From Heterodera schachtii (Eukaryota; Nematoda; Chromadorea; Rhabditida; Heteroderidae), in the NCBI GenBank assembly GCA_023374025.1, contig SIJG01000091.1, forward strand, positions 415,969 to 479,968: a DNA stretch of 64,000 bases, written 5' to 3'. Of the stretch, positions 11,194 through 22,460 are shown in pieces. Positions within the stretch are counted from its first letter, which is position 1, and each line of letters starts with the position of its first letter. Made by a program: the position numbers and the translations under genes. The notes below the pieces were generated by a model. It saw only the letters and a list, made by a program, of their open reading frames with translations, had not been told where the DNA came from and did no database searches.

Positions 11194-11201
11194 TATAAAA
11201 G
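11194..11201 (+). promoter_or_regulatory. Probable TATA box of F-box-like gene F
   Basis: TATAAAAG lies in a block ('ttagtataaaagtggttgtt', then 'ccgtc/cgcc...tttcattatt') that closely matches the block upstream of copy B at 2580. The match between two paralogs whose surrounding sequence differs supports a core promoter about 440 bp before the start codon. At 11390-11500 a diverged half-arm of the mariner-type repeat ('ttggtcaaaatgga', 'gatcag..gagacct') is inserted between promoter and gene. Confidence 0.5.
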
Positions 11202-11638
11202 TGGTTGTTATTCCGTCATTTTTCATTATTATCCATTCTTTTCGTCGCTTTCATCCAATTTTTCTACCTGACAATTCCGTCAAAAATTACTTTGTACATT
11301 TTGTGCATTTCTTTTCGGCATTTTACCTTAAGTGGTTGCTCCTCCGCCACTTTTCATTTTCCATTCGCCATTTAATTTCCATCTTTTGGTCTGTAGGGTG
11401 TTTTTGAATTAATGAACAGAGTCAAAAATTACATTTCGTATTTTGGGATTAGAATTGGTCAAAATGGATATCTGTTTCGCGATCAGAGGAGACCTCGAAA
11501 ACCTCCGGGAAAAAATGCCATTCAGCTAAAGCCCACACATTTTAAAAAGGAAACTGCCGATTTCACATAATTTTTTTTATCTTTGCTAAGCCAATTGAAA
11601 TCCGACGAAAACTATCTTAATCATTCCTTCTCAACAAA

Positions 11639-12890
11639 ATGTCTGACAATCGAAACGAAGCGGAGGAGAAAATGGCGAAAGCAATGTAAAATTAAAATGC
11701 CAATTTTCAATTTTAAATTTGTTTTCTTTTTTTCAGCTTCATTTCCGCCGATTGTTGGCTTTGTGTGTACGATCTGCTTCCGGCTTCACAACTTGGCCTC
11801 GGAATTGCGATGATCAGCCACCGTTTTGACTTTTATGTGGATGAACACTTCAAGACTCGCTTCTGGACTCTGGGATCGATGAAAATCAAAATGAAGTTCG
11901 AAGCGGATGGCACCAAGGAAATGGATGTTGTCAATGCCAATTGGGAATCGTTTGGAATTACGCAAAAGCCGTTGCCAAAGAGAATCGTCGGATTCAAAGC
12001 CATTTCATTGAAGTGAGATTTTGATGCTTTTCTGTTTTCTAAAACGATTCCATCATTTTTCACAGGTACTTCAACAACAATGCCATCACTTTTCTCCACC
12101 GTTTCCGTCCAATTTTGGCCGCCCGTCCCATTCATTTGACCATCGACAACACGTACTTCGATGACCGCACTTTGGAGTCGATTTGGCACAACATTTGGCC
12201 AATGATCGGGACAAACATTCGTGGCATCCAATTGTCCAAAGAAAGTTTCTACCGTTTGCGCAAATTCGTGCCGTCAATTCTCGACGACTGTCCATCGCTT
12301 CGCGTTGTCAATGCCAATTCCACTGGTTTCTTCACCGATTTTCCATGCGATGACAGTGCCAATGCTTCGAATGGACAAGTGGTGGCCAAATGGCTTTTCA
12401 CTCCACGTCCGGACAATGTGCCAAAGGTGTTCAAATGCTGGTTGAACTACGGTAGCTGGCATTTGGAGCCAGAGATTGAAGACTTCAAAGCGGTGATTTC
12501 GATTTGATTGTTTTGATTTGGCATTTTTACGGTCTTTGGCGTTCACTGACAAAATAATTATATCCAAATTGGGGCATCTAACCGTAAAATTCATTTATCA
12601 TTTCGTATTTCTTAACCAATTTTTCCCTATTTTAGGAATTTTACACTGCTTCATCTCCCGTCAATTTGATCGCTGTCATTCGCATTGATTTTTCTTATGA
12701 TCATCCTCTGCCATTTGTGCTGACCAACGAATTGACCCGGGAACAATTGGTGTTGAAGAAGATGAACGATATCAACCGTGTTCTTCTCATCCGTTGTCCG
12801 ATTGTGCGCGACGAAAGCAAATGGGCCAAATGGGAGGAGGAAGCGATTGGATGGAACTTTATGGACCAGTGGAATCGGATCGACATCTGA
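11639..12890 (+). CDS. F-box-like family protein, intact (copy F)
   Basis: There are four coding exons: 11639-11685 (MSDNRNEAEEKMAKA), 11737-12012 (276 nt), 12066-12492 and 12636-12890. All introns are GT-AG and the joined frame is open (1005 nt, 334 aa). Exon 2 has FISADCWLCVYDLLPASQLG and the FYVDEHFKTR block. Exon 3 has YFNNNAITFLHRF, HNIWPMIGTN and a DDSANASNGQVVAKWLF signature. Exon 4 has VLTNELTREQLVL and LLIRCPIVRDESKWAKW. A TGA in exon 4 ends the protein before the ancestral exon 4/5 junction; the old exon 5 is still visible as a fossil at about 12953-12999. Function as in copy B: possible SCF substrate adaptor, by family only. Exon 2 of this copy is the most divergent after the FKTR block, which suggests diversifying change in that segment. 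Confidence 0.88.
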
Positions 12891-13269
12891 GATGGGTCAG
12901 TGAATGATGGATTATTCAAATACCCAAATTTATTGCTTTTCGATTTTTTAGGCTCTTGACGCAATGATTGAACCAAGTGATCAGAAGCAGAAATGACAAC
13001 GATTTGTTGAGAAATGATCTATTTAATTGATGTGGAATTGGATAATGAATTTGAGCCCATCTGATGTATATAAAATCGTTGCAGTGATCACAATTTGTAT
13101 TATATGTATATTTGCCATTAGGATAAATTAAGCGATTTCCTGAAATTGTAATTGATTGTAGAAATGTTTAAGAAAAGATTTTAGAGGTCCGACATAACGA
13201 TAGGAAAAGTGGGAGAAATTTTTTTAAAAATACAGTCGCATTTTCTCTTGCATATGTATCGTGATTCTC
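12891..13269. other. 3' flank of F-box-like gene F
   Basis: No gene. It includes the fossil fifth exon (about 12953-12999) and a 3' flank resembling that of copy B ('aatttgagccca', 'aatttgtattatatg'). A diverged TGACATAACG-type spacer follows. Confidence 0.5.
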
Positions 13270-14743
13270 AAGGAAAGGGTCGCAGTGCTACCGAAATTAT
13301 GTGTGTTTTTCGGTAATGACAATTCTTGGGATTTCCGCTGCCGGACTGTTCGCTGCCGAACAAAATTCGATTTAGCCCGTGGTGAGACGAACCGAAAATA
13401 GTCTCAGTGTGGGCGAACCGAAAATGTCTCAGTAGGGGCGAACCGAAAAATGCCGCCTTCAGATTTGGTAATTCAAAATCAAATCATTGTAGGGCTATAA
13501 AACATGCTTTTTACAGGTACATCGATTACTCCGTCATCGCTTTTCTTCGTTCCAATCAGCAAATTTTTGATCAAAATTCAATTCTGTTCATCCAAAGTCT
13601 ACGCCAATTGAGCCATTTGAATTAGCGAACGAACAGACCGTGGAGAAGCTGACATTGAAGAAAGCAAATTACGAAAATGATGAGGACAACATGTGGATAA
13701 TGAAGCGATGCAAAAATGGGGAGACGGCGGAAATTCAGTTGGAGTACGAAAATTTGAACGATGTCACCATTCATTTGCTTGTTGCCAATTGCATTGGGTG
13801 AGCAATAAATAAAAAACGTTGTTTTTGTATAAACAAAAATTCAAATTGCGCTTAATTTAGGCCATTGTCTCGGGCGCCGGACTTTTCGACAGTGGACTTT
13901 TCGACAGAAGGACTTTTCGACAGCAAAGGACATTTCGACAGAAACATTATAAATTTCGGGAGGGGACTTTTCGACAGTAGACTTTTCGACAGTAAAACGT
14001 AATAAAGTTTCAAATTTAGGGGTTTAAAAACGTAAAATTTTTCCCACAAATTAAAACATTAGCCAAATTAGTATTGAGATACATAATATTTAAAACCAAA
14101 AATTAAAAAAATCAATAAATAAAAAATTTTTGTTGATGAATTTTAGAAAATTTTTTTATTTTTTAGTAGTGTATTTTGGATAATTTTAAGCGTCGATTCT
14201 TAGGGGTGCTTCTGAAAAGTTTCAGGCTGATTTTTTAGGGGGTTTATTTTTGTTTTTATTACATTTTTATTCATAAATTTTGAAATTAAAACACAATAAA
14301 AGGTCAAAATAGGTTTTGTTAAATTTCTTAGGGTTCAAAGAAAATAAAGCCGATAAAATAGGTGCTAATAACTCTAAGTTGCCTAACAATCACCAAAAAA
14401 TATATTCTCCGTGCTTTCGGGCCACTGAAAGTTCAGGAAAAAAACAGGTAAAATCTAAAAAAGGTATCTCTAGTAATATTATTTAGCAATACACATTAAT
14501 ATGTTAATTAAAAAGAAATTTAATAAAACTGACTAACATAACTTGTTTTTATGTTTACTGTCGAAAAGTCCATTATTTTTTATTTTTCTGTCGAAAAATC
14601 CTTCACTGTCGAAATGTCCTTTGCTGTCGAAAAGTCCTTCTGTCGAAAAGTCCACTGTCGAAAAGTCCGGGAGCCATTGTCTCCGCCACAAGAAGAAAAA
14701 GCGGGACAAAGCGTCGAAAAAGAGGCGCCTTCTGAGAAAATGA
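13270..14743 (+). pseudogene. F-box-like family, second subfamily, decayed (copy G)
   Basis: This resembles copy D rather than copies A-F. The end of exon 2 is visible at about 13270-13470 (FPLPDCSLPNKIRF) but carries frameshifts and a roughly 75-bp insert with three tandem 'gggcgaaccgaaaat' units. Exon 3 starts at 13518 (YIDYSVIAFLRSNQQIF) and is fused by deletion to exon 4 (ELANEQTVEKLTLKK, WIMKRCKNGETAE), whose donor is near 13800. Exon 5 starts at about 13861, is interrupted by the transposon at 13872-14675, and resumes with a Lys/Arg-rich tail (LRHKKKKRDKASKKRRLLRK, stop 14741-14743). The gene is clearly dead. The basic tail suggests that some members of this subfamily carried a nuclear-localisation-like C terminus. 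Confidence 0.8.
13872..14675. mobile_element. Non-autonomous TIR element with tandem-repeat termini (type 2)
   Basis: This 804-bp element is flanked by a perfect 8-bp duplication 'attgtctc' (13864-13871 and 14676-14683). The termini are 'gggcgccggac' and, inverted, 'ggctcccggac'; the latter end is the same as in the element at 699-1395. The arms consist of tandem units close to GGACTTTTCGACAGT. The interior holds the AT-rich dispersed repeat seen at 8890-9150. It has no transposase and sits in the last exon of an F-box-like pseudogene. Confidence 0.85.
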
Positions 14744-15297
14744 GTGACGGACAAAAGAACAACAACAACAACAAACAGTGATCACTGATCAGCAGAAGAA
14801 ATGAATTAATTAATTGAGAAATGATCGGTCATAATTCAGCAGTGATAAAATGCATTTTATGAAGAAATTCACAAATATATGTTCATTTATAAATATATTA
14901 TCCTTGGAGTTAAAGACGAGACATTTTTTTTTACTAAGATGCCATTTAACTCCTAGATAACTTTACTTTGAGTACATTGATGGTCAGTTCTGCGTAAGTG
15001 CCAATATTAAAGATTAACCAGGACCTCGATCCGTGCCTGGATTTTACCTCAATCCAAGTTCAAGCCATTTTTCGGCACCCCTGAGCAATTATAATCCACA
15101 TTTTGGTCCATATTTGGGCATTTTTGAGCTTTTTACCATGTTCCGTGCTTTTTAGTCCTTCCACTTTTTTCGTGACTATAAAAATGTTTGTTTTTTCGAT
15201 TTTCCTCTCATTATATAAAAAATATTTCTAAAATAATTATTCAGCCTTTTTGTGTGACATCATTCGAAATACGTCAAATTGTGCTAATTGCCAAAAA
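14744..15297. other. Intergenic region
   Basis: No gene seen. The first 90 bp resemble the 3' flanks of second-subfamily F-box-like genes ('gtgatcactgatcagcagaagaaatgaat'-like, also at 28700). The rest is AT-rich single-copy-looking sequence. Confidence 0.45.
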
Positions 15298-16783
15298 ATG
15301 AACGGACGGTAAGGCATTTTAAAAGTTACAAATTGATTTCATTTATTCAATTAAACAATTTCCACAATTTCAGTTGGGTTTGCAGCGATGTTTGGTTGGA
15401 CACTTTTCCGTTTTTTGACCGTCCTCAACTCGGCCTCAAATTGGCACTTCTTTCGCCCCGCTTCAATTTGCTGGTGGACAAACATTTCGATTGCAAAAGG
15501 GAATTGACAATTTGGAGACCAATCATGATTAGCAAGGACAGAGGGCAATCATGGAATTTACTGGTCCCGTTTTAATTTTCTAGGGCTATTTTAAGGTGCT
15601 GAGCACGAACCCGGCCTAAAAATGTCCGAATCCGGGTTCGGGGTTCAGAATTGGTCATAATAAGGCCGGATTCATGCTAAGCACCTTGAACTAATGCTAG
15701 AACATTGTTTCCAAGATTTTCAAAAAAGCGCGACCAGTAAACTCCATGATTTCCAGGACACAGCGGCGCCAAAATTATCTGTTTTTATCGATGGTATCAA
15801 TTCTGTGCCATTTCCATTGCCCGGCCATTCGCTGCCCAACAAAATCCGCTTTAAACACCTTCAGATTAAGTGATTCAACAAAAGCATTATGTGGCAATAA
15901 AAGCATTCCCTTTTCAGGTACATCGACCATTCCGTCATTGAATTTCTCCGTGCCAATCATCAAATTTGGAACAAAGGCACCAATTTGAGCATATGTGTTC
16001 CTTTTGCACTAGATGACCAGCCAATTTGGGGTGTTTTTGTCCATGAAATTTGGCCAATTTTTGCACAAAACATTCGCCACTTGAGCTTTTACAACGGTGG
16101 CATCCTTTTGGACAATTTGCTTCGCCGCATTTCGCCCACAATTCTCACTGATCTCAACATTATTTCCATCTATTCCGGTTATTTGTTGCCCGATACGACT
16201 GATAATTTTGATGGGCCAAATGCAATTCCAACTGCTGGCCAAATGTTGTCAAAATGGTTGCACACTGCGCGAAAAGATGGCCAACCGAAGCGATTGCTTT
16301 GCCTTTTGAAAGCACCAAATATCGAATGGGCCAACACTTTGAAAACAGTGTGGCCATATTTTCGTTAAGCAACTGATTTTAATTGCCTTTTAACTTCCGT
16401 TTTCCCCATTGTTTAGAAATTTCTCAATGCCACCACTTCCGTCCACTACAAAATTCAATTTTCTGTTCACGCGCCGCCGTCAACGCAAATTGTGCCATTT
16501 GAATTAGCGAACGAAAGGACCAAGGAAAAGCTGACACTGACCAAAGAAAGCGAAAATCATTGGGACGAGCGATGGATAATGAAACGGTGCCAAAATGGGG
16601 AAACGGCGACGGCGGCTAAATGGGAAATCGGAGATTTTGACGATTTGAACACTGTCGCCTTTGTGTTTTACCCTGCCAAGGAATGCATTGGGTGATCAAC
16701 AAAAAGGCAATTGATTTTGTTTAAATAATTGCCAAATTTTTAGGCGTTTGTCTTCACGTCGAAAATGGTGTCCAATTATGTGA
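15298..16783 (+). pseudogene. F-box-like gene, second subfamily, exon 2 interrupted by a transposon (copy D)
   Basis: The exons are 15298-15308 (MNGR), 15374-15869, 15918-16347, 16417-16691 and 16744-16783. Exon 2 contains a 211-bp fold-back element (15544-15754) plus a 9-bp duplication. Without these, exon 2 is exactly 276 nt as in every other member and the whole frame is open (1032 nt, 343 aa). Visible blocks are VCSDVWLDTFPFFDRPQLGL, FNLLVDKHFD, a GHSLPNKIRFKHLQIK exon end, YIDHSVIEFLRANHQIW, FVHEIWPIFAQNIRHL, ELANERTKEKLTL and WIMKRCQNGETATA. As it stands the element introduces a stop at 15573-15575. It is therefore a very recent insertion allele, otherwise undamaged. It could still be functional if the element is spliced out, but its ends are GG..CC, not GT..AG. 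Confidence 0.85.
15544..15754. mobile_element. Fold-back element, 211 bp, with 9-bp TSD
   Basis: The termini are 'ggcaatcatgga' and, inverted, 'ggaaatcatgga'. The flanking 9-bp duplication is 'aggacagag' at 15535-15543 and 'aggacacag' at 15755-15763 (one mismatch). The arms of about 85-95 bp include 'aaggtgct.agca.gaa..cggcc'. Removing the element and one duplication restores a 276-nt, in-frame exon 2 of the F-box-like gene. The 9-bp duplication suggests Mutator-like mobilisation. Confidence 0.8.
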
Positions 16784-17329
16784 AAGTGATTTATGCATTT
16801 TGAGAAATGGTCGATCATTTTGGATGAATGGGAGTGATATGATCATTTTTAATGTCCGTTTTTATTATCTTCGTTTAAATATATTTTTATCTGTATCGAC
16901 GACGCATCCCTTGGATTCCGCAAATCGTTGAATGTAATTTGCAGGGAACGGATTTATATGTGCTAAAAAACGCCAAATATGTACATATATATGTGCCAAA
17001 AAAAACTGCTTAAAAATAAGTGAATTACTAAAAAAATCCCATTTTTTACCAATTTCGCTAGCACAATGCTAACCAAAAACCTTATAATGCTTTTTGGCAT
17101 AAATTTTTTTCTCGCTATCAAAGATTTACTCATTTTTCGAAATTTTCTTCGCAAAAAATCCAATTTTACCTTATGAAAAAAGTCAGGAAAACGTCAAAAA
17201 ATGCAAAAAAATTGAAAAAAAATTTTTTTTGGGCATTTGCCCAAGAATTTTGATGCCAAAAAGGCATTTTTGTTTAAAAAACCCAATTTTTTCAAAAAAT
17301 CGCTAAAATATGTGGCAAAAACGACCAAA
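16784..17329. repeat. 3' flank, then AT-rich dispersed repeat
   Basis: The first roughly 120 bp are the 3' flank of the F-box-like gene. From about 16940 the sequence is built from variations of 'aaatatgt.....atatgtgctaaaaa', also found inside the tandem duplication and at 29720-30150. There is no gene. This stretch abuts the left edge of the 5.1-kb duplication. Confidence 0.5.
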
Positions 17330-18242
17330 CCCCAAAATATGTTTTTATTCCCAAAAAGTCCAAAATATGTTTTTATATGTGCTAAAAACTCGCTAATTGT
17401 GGCTTTTTAGAGTTGGAATTTTATGTATGAAATTAATTTAGCTTAAAATTGTAATTTATTTTTAAATTGGTATTGCCCATTTTTCTAGTCGAGGACTTTG
17501 CCATAAAACATGCTTTTAATTTTTTCAGAAATTTATGGGACCTATTTTGTCGATTTTCGTATAATTTTGGCACAAAATAATTTTAGCAAAACCGCAAGAT
17601 ACCAGTACTCAACAGCGAAACAAAAATAAAGTAAGTAAAAATGTACAAATAATATTCTTCTAACTTGGAGTCTTAATATTTTTCGTTGTGCACCTTTTCA
17701 ATGTTTGGCCTGTACAATTCGAAAAGAATTCTTCGGACCATTCTCCGAAGTTTTGGTCATCTTTGCATTTTCATCCGCTGCCGAATTTCCATTGATTCCG
17801 TGAATTGGAAGCAAATTCACTCATATTTTGTAAATTATGTGAAGCCAATGGTGCTATGACGAAGCTAAGAAAGTATGAGTGAAGGGTGATCGGAGGGGGC
17901 GGGTCATTTCAGTACGGAATAAATGATTTTAATTAATTAAATTAATTAATTATTGATAATGAATAACAATATAATAAATAACAAAATATATCTGGCTCTA
18001 TTTTAGTTTACACGACCACGAAAAAAACACGATATGTAATATTATTATTTTGATAAATTTCATGCATCATAACTTTTTCTAAAAGCAACCAAATTAAACA
18101 ATCTTGGTACCATTTGATAGCCTAAAGTGTCCTCTATTTTTCTGTAAAAATTCAAAAAATTTCGTTGCGTTTCAAAGAAGTTGTTGTCAAAAAGGTTTAT
18201 CAAATAAATTTTGAAAATTACAAGCACAACTTTTTTGAAACA

Positions 18243-18860
18243 CAACCAAATTTTTTAAAATTTTAAAGGCAAATAGAGGACACTTAGGGCTTTCAAAAGA
18301 TACCAAGATTGTTTAATTTGGATGCTTCTACAAAAAGTTATGGCGCTGATCAAAAATTGATAATTTTTATGGTGATCAAATATTCAACCAAGTATATCTT
18401 TTTATGTTAAAGTCGTAGCCCCATTATTCAAAAGGCAATTCGGTAACAAATTTTGTGTAAGCTTGACTATTTTCTGAGGAAAAGATTTCCCAACCCCCTT
18501 CGAAAATTTCCCCGATTTTCAGTTTATTTTGGGTGTCCCGGTCACTATGAAGGAGTGATCTAATCAAGTTGGTGTAAGAGACTTTTTTGATCAGCACCAA
18601 AAGTTATGCAAGCATGAATTATTTCAAGTTTTTAAATGAACTATAAGATAGTTTTTCAGGTTTGAGTTAAGACTTATTTGGGCACTGTAATGTAATTTGT
18701 TTGGGAAATAAAAACAATAAATCGAAATATAATCAATTTTTGATCAGCGCCATAACTTTTTGTAGAAGCATCCAAATTAAACAATCTTGGTATCTTTTGA
18801 AAGCCCTAAGTGTCCTCTATTTGCCTTTAAAATTTTAAAAAATTTGGTTATGTTTCAAAA
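18243..18860. repeat. Large inverted repeat of the core-motif family (unit 1)
   Basis: Arms of about 118 bp (18243-18360 and 18735-18860) are inverted copies and contain 'ccataactttttgt' and 'caatcttggtatcttttgaaagccc', the same core layout as the elements at 2793, 27829, 28952 and 52080. A diverged third arm lies just upstream (18060-18180). The pattern is repeated in the second duplication unit at about 23372-23988. I could not define the ends or a target-site duplication. Confidence 0.65.
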
Positions 18861-20142
18861 TTTGTTCGAATGCTGGCGAAGTGCACAATCACCGCAAGAG
18901 AGAAGCGAACAAAAACTAAAACAAAAAATTTGATTTTTATTTTTTTTATTCCATAATTTTTTGGTTTATTCATTTGAATTTATTTTACGAAGGTTTTCTT
19001 TTTATGAAAAAAATCTCTGATGAGTTAAATTCGTTTTCTTAATTTTACAAAATTTTTAATCATTGATTACAATTCATATCCAACATTTAATAAGGTTTTG
19101 TTTTTTACCTAGAAAAATTTTAGAAAAATACTAAACATCCTTAAGAATTTTCCCTTAATATTTTCAAAAATACACTCCTAAAAAGAACCTACCCTAATTT
19201 GTAGACACATTTTATGCAAAATTAATCATTTTTTTACAAATTAAAACGAGCCGAAGGCAAAAATAAAACGAGACAAAAACCATCATAAAATATTTGTATT
19301 ACTTTTTTCGGCCCGAAATATTAAAGTGGTCATTTTGAATTTTATCAAAAAGTAAAAACAACCGGGGGAGGGACCCTACCCTTTTGGTTTGCAAAATTTT
19401 TTTATATACTCATGAAAATTTATTACTTGTGGTTCATGGGGCCATGACATCGATAGATGTCAAATTCGTGATCAGTAACCTCTAAAAGCCCGGAATACAA
19501 ATTTTTCTTTTCATTCACCCTTAAATTTTGGGTTAAATTTTGCTCAAAAACATTAAAATACGAATATGTGTCATAATTTTTCCGGAATTTATTCTTAATT
19601 GACCTAAAAAATACATACACAAAATCAAGAGTAGAATAAAGACACATTTCTTTATTCGATGCTATTCAACGGATGAATAAATTACATATATTAAAGAAAA
19701 AATGAAAAAGAAATTTAAAGGAATTTGAATTTCAAAACCTTTAAAATGTCAATATCGACCAATTCAACAAATAGCGATATTCGGTAATTTATAGACACAT
19801 TTTCGCTAAATTAATCATTTTACTGGCAAAATTATTCATTTTTGTTGTATAGCAAAACGAGTCGAAGGCAAAAAAGAAGATTATTAGTTTCTGTTCTTTA
19901 TTTATTCATTATTAGGTCACAATTTTGCCGAATAAATTGGGAAATTCAAATTATTAATAAAATTTTTATGGGTCATCATTTTGCTGCAATTTATTATTAA
20001 TAGACCACAAAAAATGCGAGCAAAATCAGCGAAAAAATTAATGATCATTTCTTTATTTGTTTGCCCTTTGATGAAACAATAATTATAATTAAAGAAAAAA
20101 TTAAAATCTGAAAATGTTTTAGAAATTTTCAAAGCCATTAAA
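18861..20142. other. Upstream region of the SPRY gene, copy 1
   Basis: AT-rich, no gene. It contains two phrases 'aaaacgag.cgaaggcaaaaa' (about 19244 and 19855) in similar contexts, and at 19435-19500 a diverged half-arm of the mariner-type repeat ('atgtcaaattcgtgatcag'). The same content is present at about 23989-25270 in the second unit. Confidence 0.5.
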
Positions 20143-22144
20143 ATGTCAATTTCGACCAATTCAACAAATGGCGATTTCACACCAACAGAAGGAGGTAATG
20201 AGAAAAAGAGAAACCCCGTAGGAAATAAATTTAAATTTGGAGTTGCATTAAATAATAATTTAATTTTGCAAATTAAATTAATATAATTTTCAGAAGTTAA
20301 TTGTGACTCAATTAGTTTGGACAACGATGGACACTCTGATGGAAAGGTCTCTAATCAGCAGCAGCAGAAAGTGAGCAATTAAAATTGCCAATATTTACTA
20401 ATAGAATTTGTACGAAAAATAATGAAATTTGCCATAATATTAAAGTAGTAATTTTAAAATTTAAAGGAGTTTCGTGAAAAGTATGCCAAGATGGAAATGG
20501 AGTTCAAAATTACCAAATTGGAACTCGAGAAGGTTGGTTTTATTTGTATATTAAAATTGATTAAAAATATGCAGAAATTAAAAAAAAAGAAAATCAGAAA
20601 ATTTATTTTTTGCCCTCCCATTCGAAATTATTTTGGGTTTTCTGTTGTTCCGATAAAACTATATTTATTTTGGAAAATGTATTTAAGAAATTGCTTGAAG
20701 AAATGTTGCATCACAAGGAACTGATGCAAAAGACACTTTTTGAAAGAATTGGTGAATTGGAAAAAGAAGTGAAAGGGCAAAAAAAAGGAGAGCAAAGTGA
20801 ATATGGTAATGAAAATTATAGTATGAAATTACAAAATTTTATACATTATAGAAAATTTAAAAAAATTTTCTTAACTTTTTGCTTAAGTCATTGATGAAAA
20901 AATCGAACAACTTTTGGCTCAAATGGGTGGCGAAATGGAAAAGCAACAGAAAATGATTTGTTCGAAAATTGATGGGGTGCATTCTTTTTTTTTTTTTTTG
21001 CAATTTTATTTTCAATTATTTTTTGATTTATAAATATTTTTACATAAATCAAAAACATTGAAATTGAGTTGGCGACGCAGCAAAAGGTGAATGGCCATGA
21101 TTTGGAGAGTGTTATCAAAACAAAAGTCAACAATTTATTGGAGGAACAGCAAAAGAAAATGGACAATTTTATTATCACTTTGAAGGAACGCACAAATGGT
21201 AAAAAAATTAACGAATTTTCAATTACTAATTGATTCTTTTTTAAAAGATAATTAATTATGGAAACTCTTAAAAAAATTTTAGGCAATTGAATATACACTA
21301 TGTTTTTGACTAAATTAATATTTATTTTTCAGAGCTTGTAAAAGCTGTTCATCAGAATGATCCTCTGCCGATCATTGCTGAGGTTAAAATTAGAAATATT
21401 TGAAAATTTAAATACCAAAAAATTTTTTTTAGAAATTTTCCAAAAACTATTTGGATGTCAACGCCTGTCACAATGACATCAAAATTGTTGATCCAAATAA
21501 AACGATAGTCCATTATCAAAAAAATGGAAATGCTGATTGGTGTTGGCGTTCTGTCTTCGCAAAACATCCGATTTTGCCAAGAAATGATTCCTCCAACATT
21601 TTTTACTTTGAAATTTCGGTCCTAAATTTGAAAAGGTAAGAAAAATATTTAAAAAAAACAAAAATTGCTTTTTATTTGCTTATTCCTTTCCAAGTTAATT
21701 TCTCAAATTTTTAGCACTACTTTCTTTGGATTTGCATTCAAAAACCAGGAAAGATTGAATGAAGGATTTTTTTGCAACACCGGCACTTACGCACGCGTAA
21801 GCAATGGCAATTTTTGGATTAACAGTTTGAAAAGAGGAGATGTCCAATATGCTTATGGTTATGGTGATACTGTAGGATTTGGCGCTAATTTGTCCACTCG
21901 AAAGTTAATTTTTACCAAAAATGGACTTCTTTCGGGTTTGTTAAACCAAATCATTCTATTTTAATTGAATTTCACATTTTTTATAATACAAAAGTGTTAT
22001 TTTTTCTCAGAAACCGCCGATTTATTCGTCGATTCTTGCTTTTCTGCCGATTCACTTTTTCCATTCATTTCTTTATGTTCATTTGATGACAAAATTGAGG
22101 CAAACTTTGGGCCCAATTTCGTATTCGATATGGCCAGTTTTTGA
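20143..22144 (+). CDS. Coiled-coil SPRY-domain protein, copy 1 (intact)
   Basis: There are ten exons: 20143-20194, 20294-20370, 20467-20532, 20688-20805, 20888-20976, 21069-21198, 21333-21382, 21433-21635, 21715-21935, 22011-22144. The joined frame is open (1140 nt, 379 aa). The N terminus (MSISTNSTNGDFTPTEG) has no signal peptide. Residues about 45-190 are Glu/Lys/Gln-rich and predicted coiled coil (KLLEEMLHHKELMQKTL, EQLLAQMGGEMEKQQK, NNLLEEQQKKMDNF). Residues about 225-379 form a B30.2/SPRY domain: WCWRSVFAKHP, SSNIFYFEISVLN, FGFAFKN, YAYGYGDTVGFGANL, RKLIFTKNG and a final EANFGPNFVFDM. SPRY proteins are a hugely expanded group in Globodera, some secreted (SPRYSEC). This one looks intracellular and RanBP9-like in its SPRY part. 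The exon 5/6 junction is the least certain. Confidence 0.88.
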
Positions 22145-22460
22145 AGGAAGAAATATGCATAAATCTGATCATTTTTGCAGATTTAAAGGTCCTTGCTAAC
22201 AGTGCTTATCATAATGTTTGTTATTGAATTATGCATATTTTGTTATTTTCTTTTCTTATAATACATTAAAAAAACCCATTAATTTGAATTCAATCCAACA
22301 AAAACAAAGTAAAATTAAAAGAAATATTAAAAAAAAATTTAATATTGATAGCTCAGGAGTCTAGACTCGAGAAAAGTCTTGGGTTTTTTTTAGGCCCCAT
22401 AAATTTTTTTTTGTTAAAAGGCATAAAAAACAAGTTTCCGTGGGTTTTTGGGGTCGCTGA

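Larger units (their letters stand above)
17330..22460 (+). repeat. Tandem segmental duplication, unit 1 (5131 bp)
   Basis: This segment is repeated almost base for base at 22461-27588, with scattered substitutions and one-base indels. Unit 1 starts at 'ccccaaaatatgttttt' and ends at 'tttttggggtcgctga', where unit 2 begins with the same start. The unit contains one complete SPRY gene, inverted-repeat DNA upstream of it, and the left arm of a mariner-type element at its right end. Confidence 0.95.

Noticed and set aside
15584..15697. Smaller TA-flanked palindrome inside exon 2 of F-box-like copy D
   Set aside because: The arms extend further out to 15544 and 15754, where a 9-bp duplication and exact exon-length restoration define the true element.
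19917..20324. 135-codon minus frame (also at 25045-25452)
   Set aside because: Overlaps exons 1-2 and intron 1 of the SPRY gene in antisense; duplicated only because the whole unit is.
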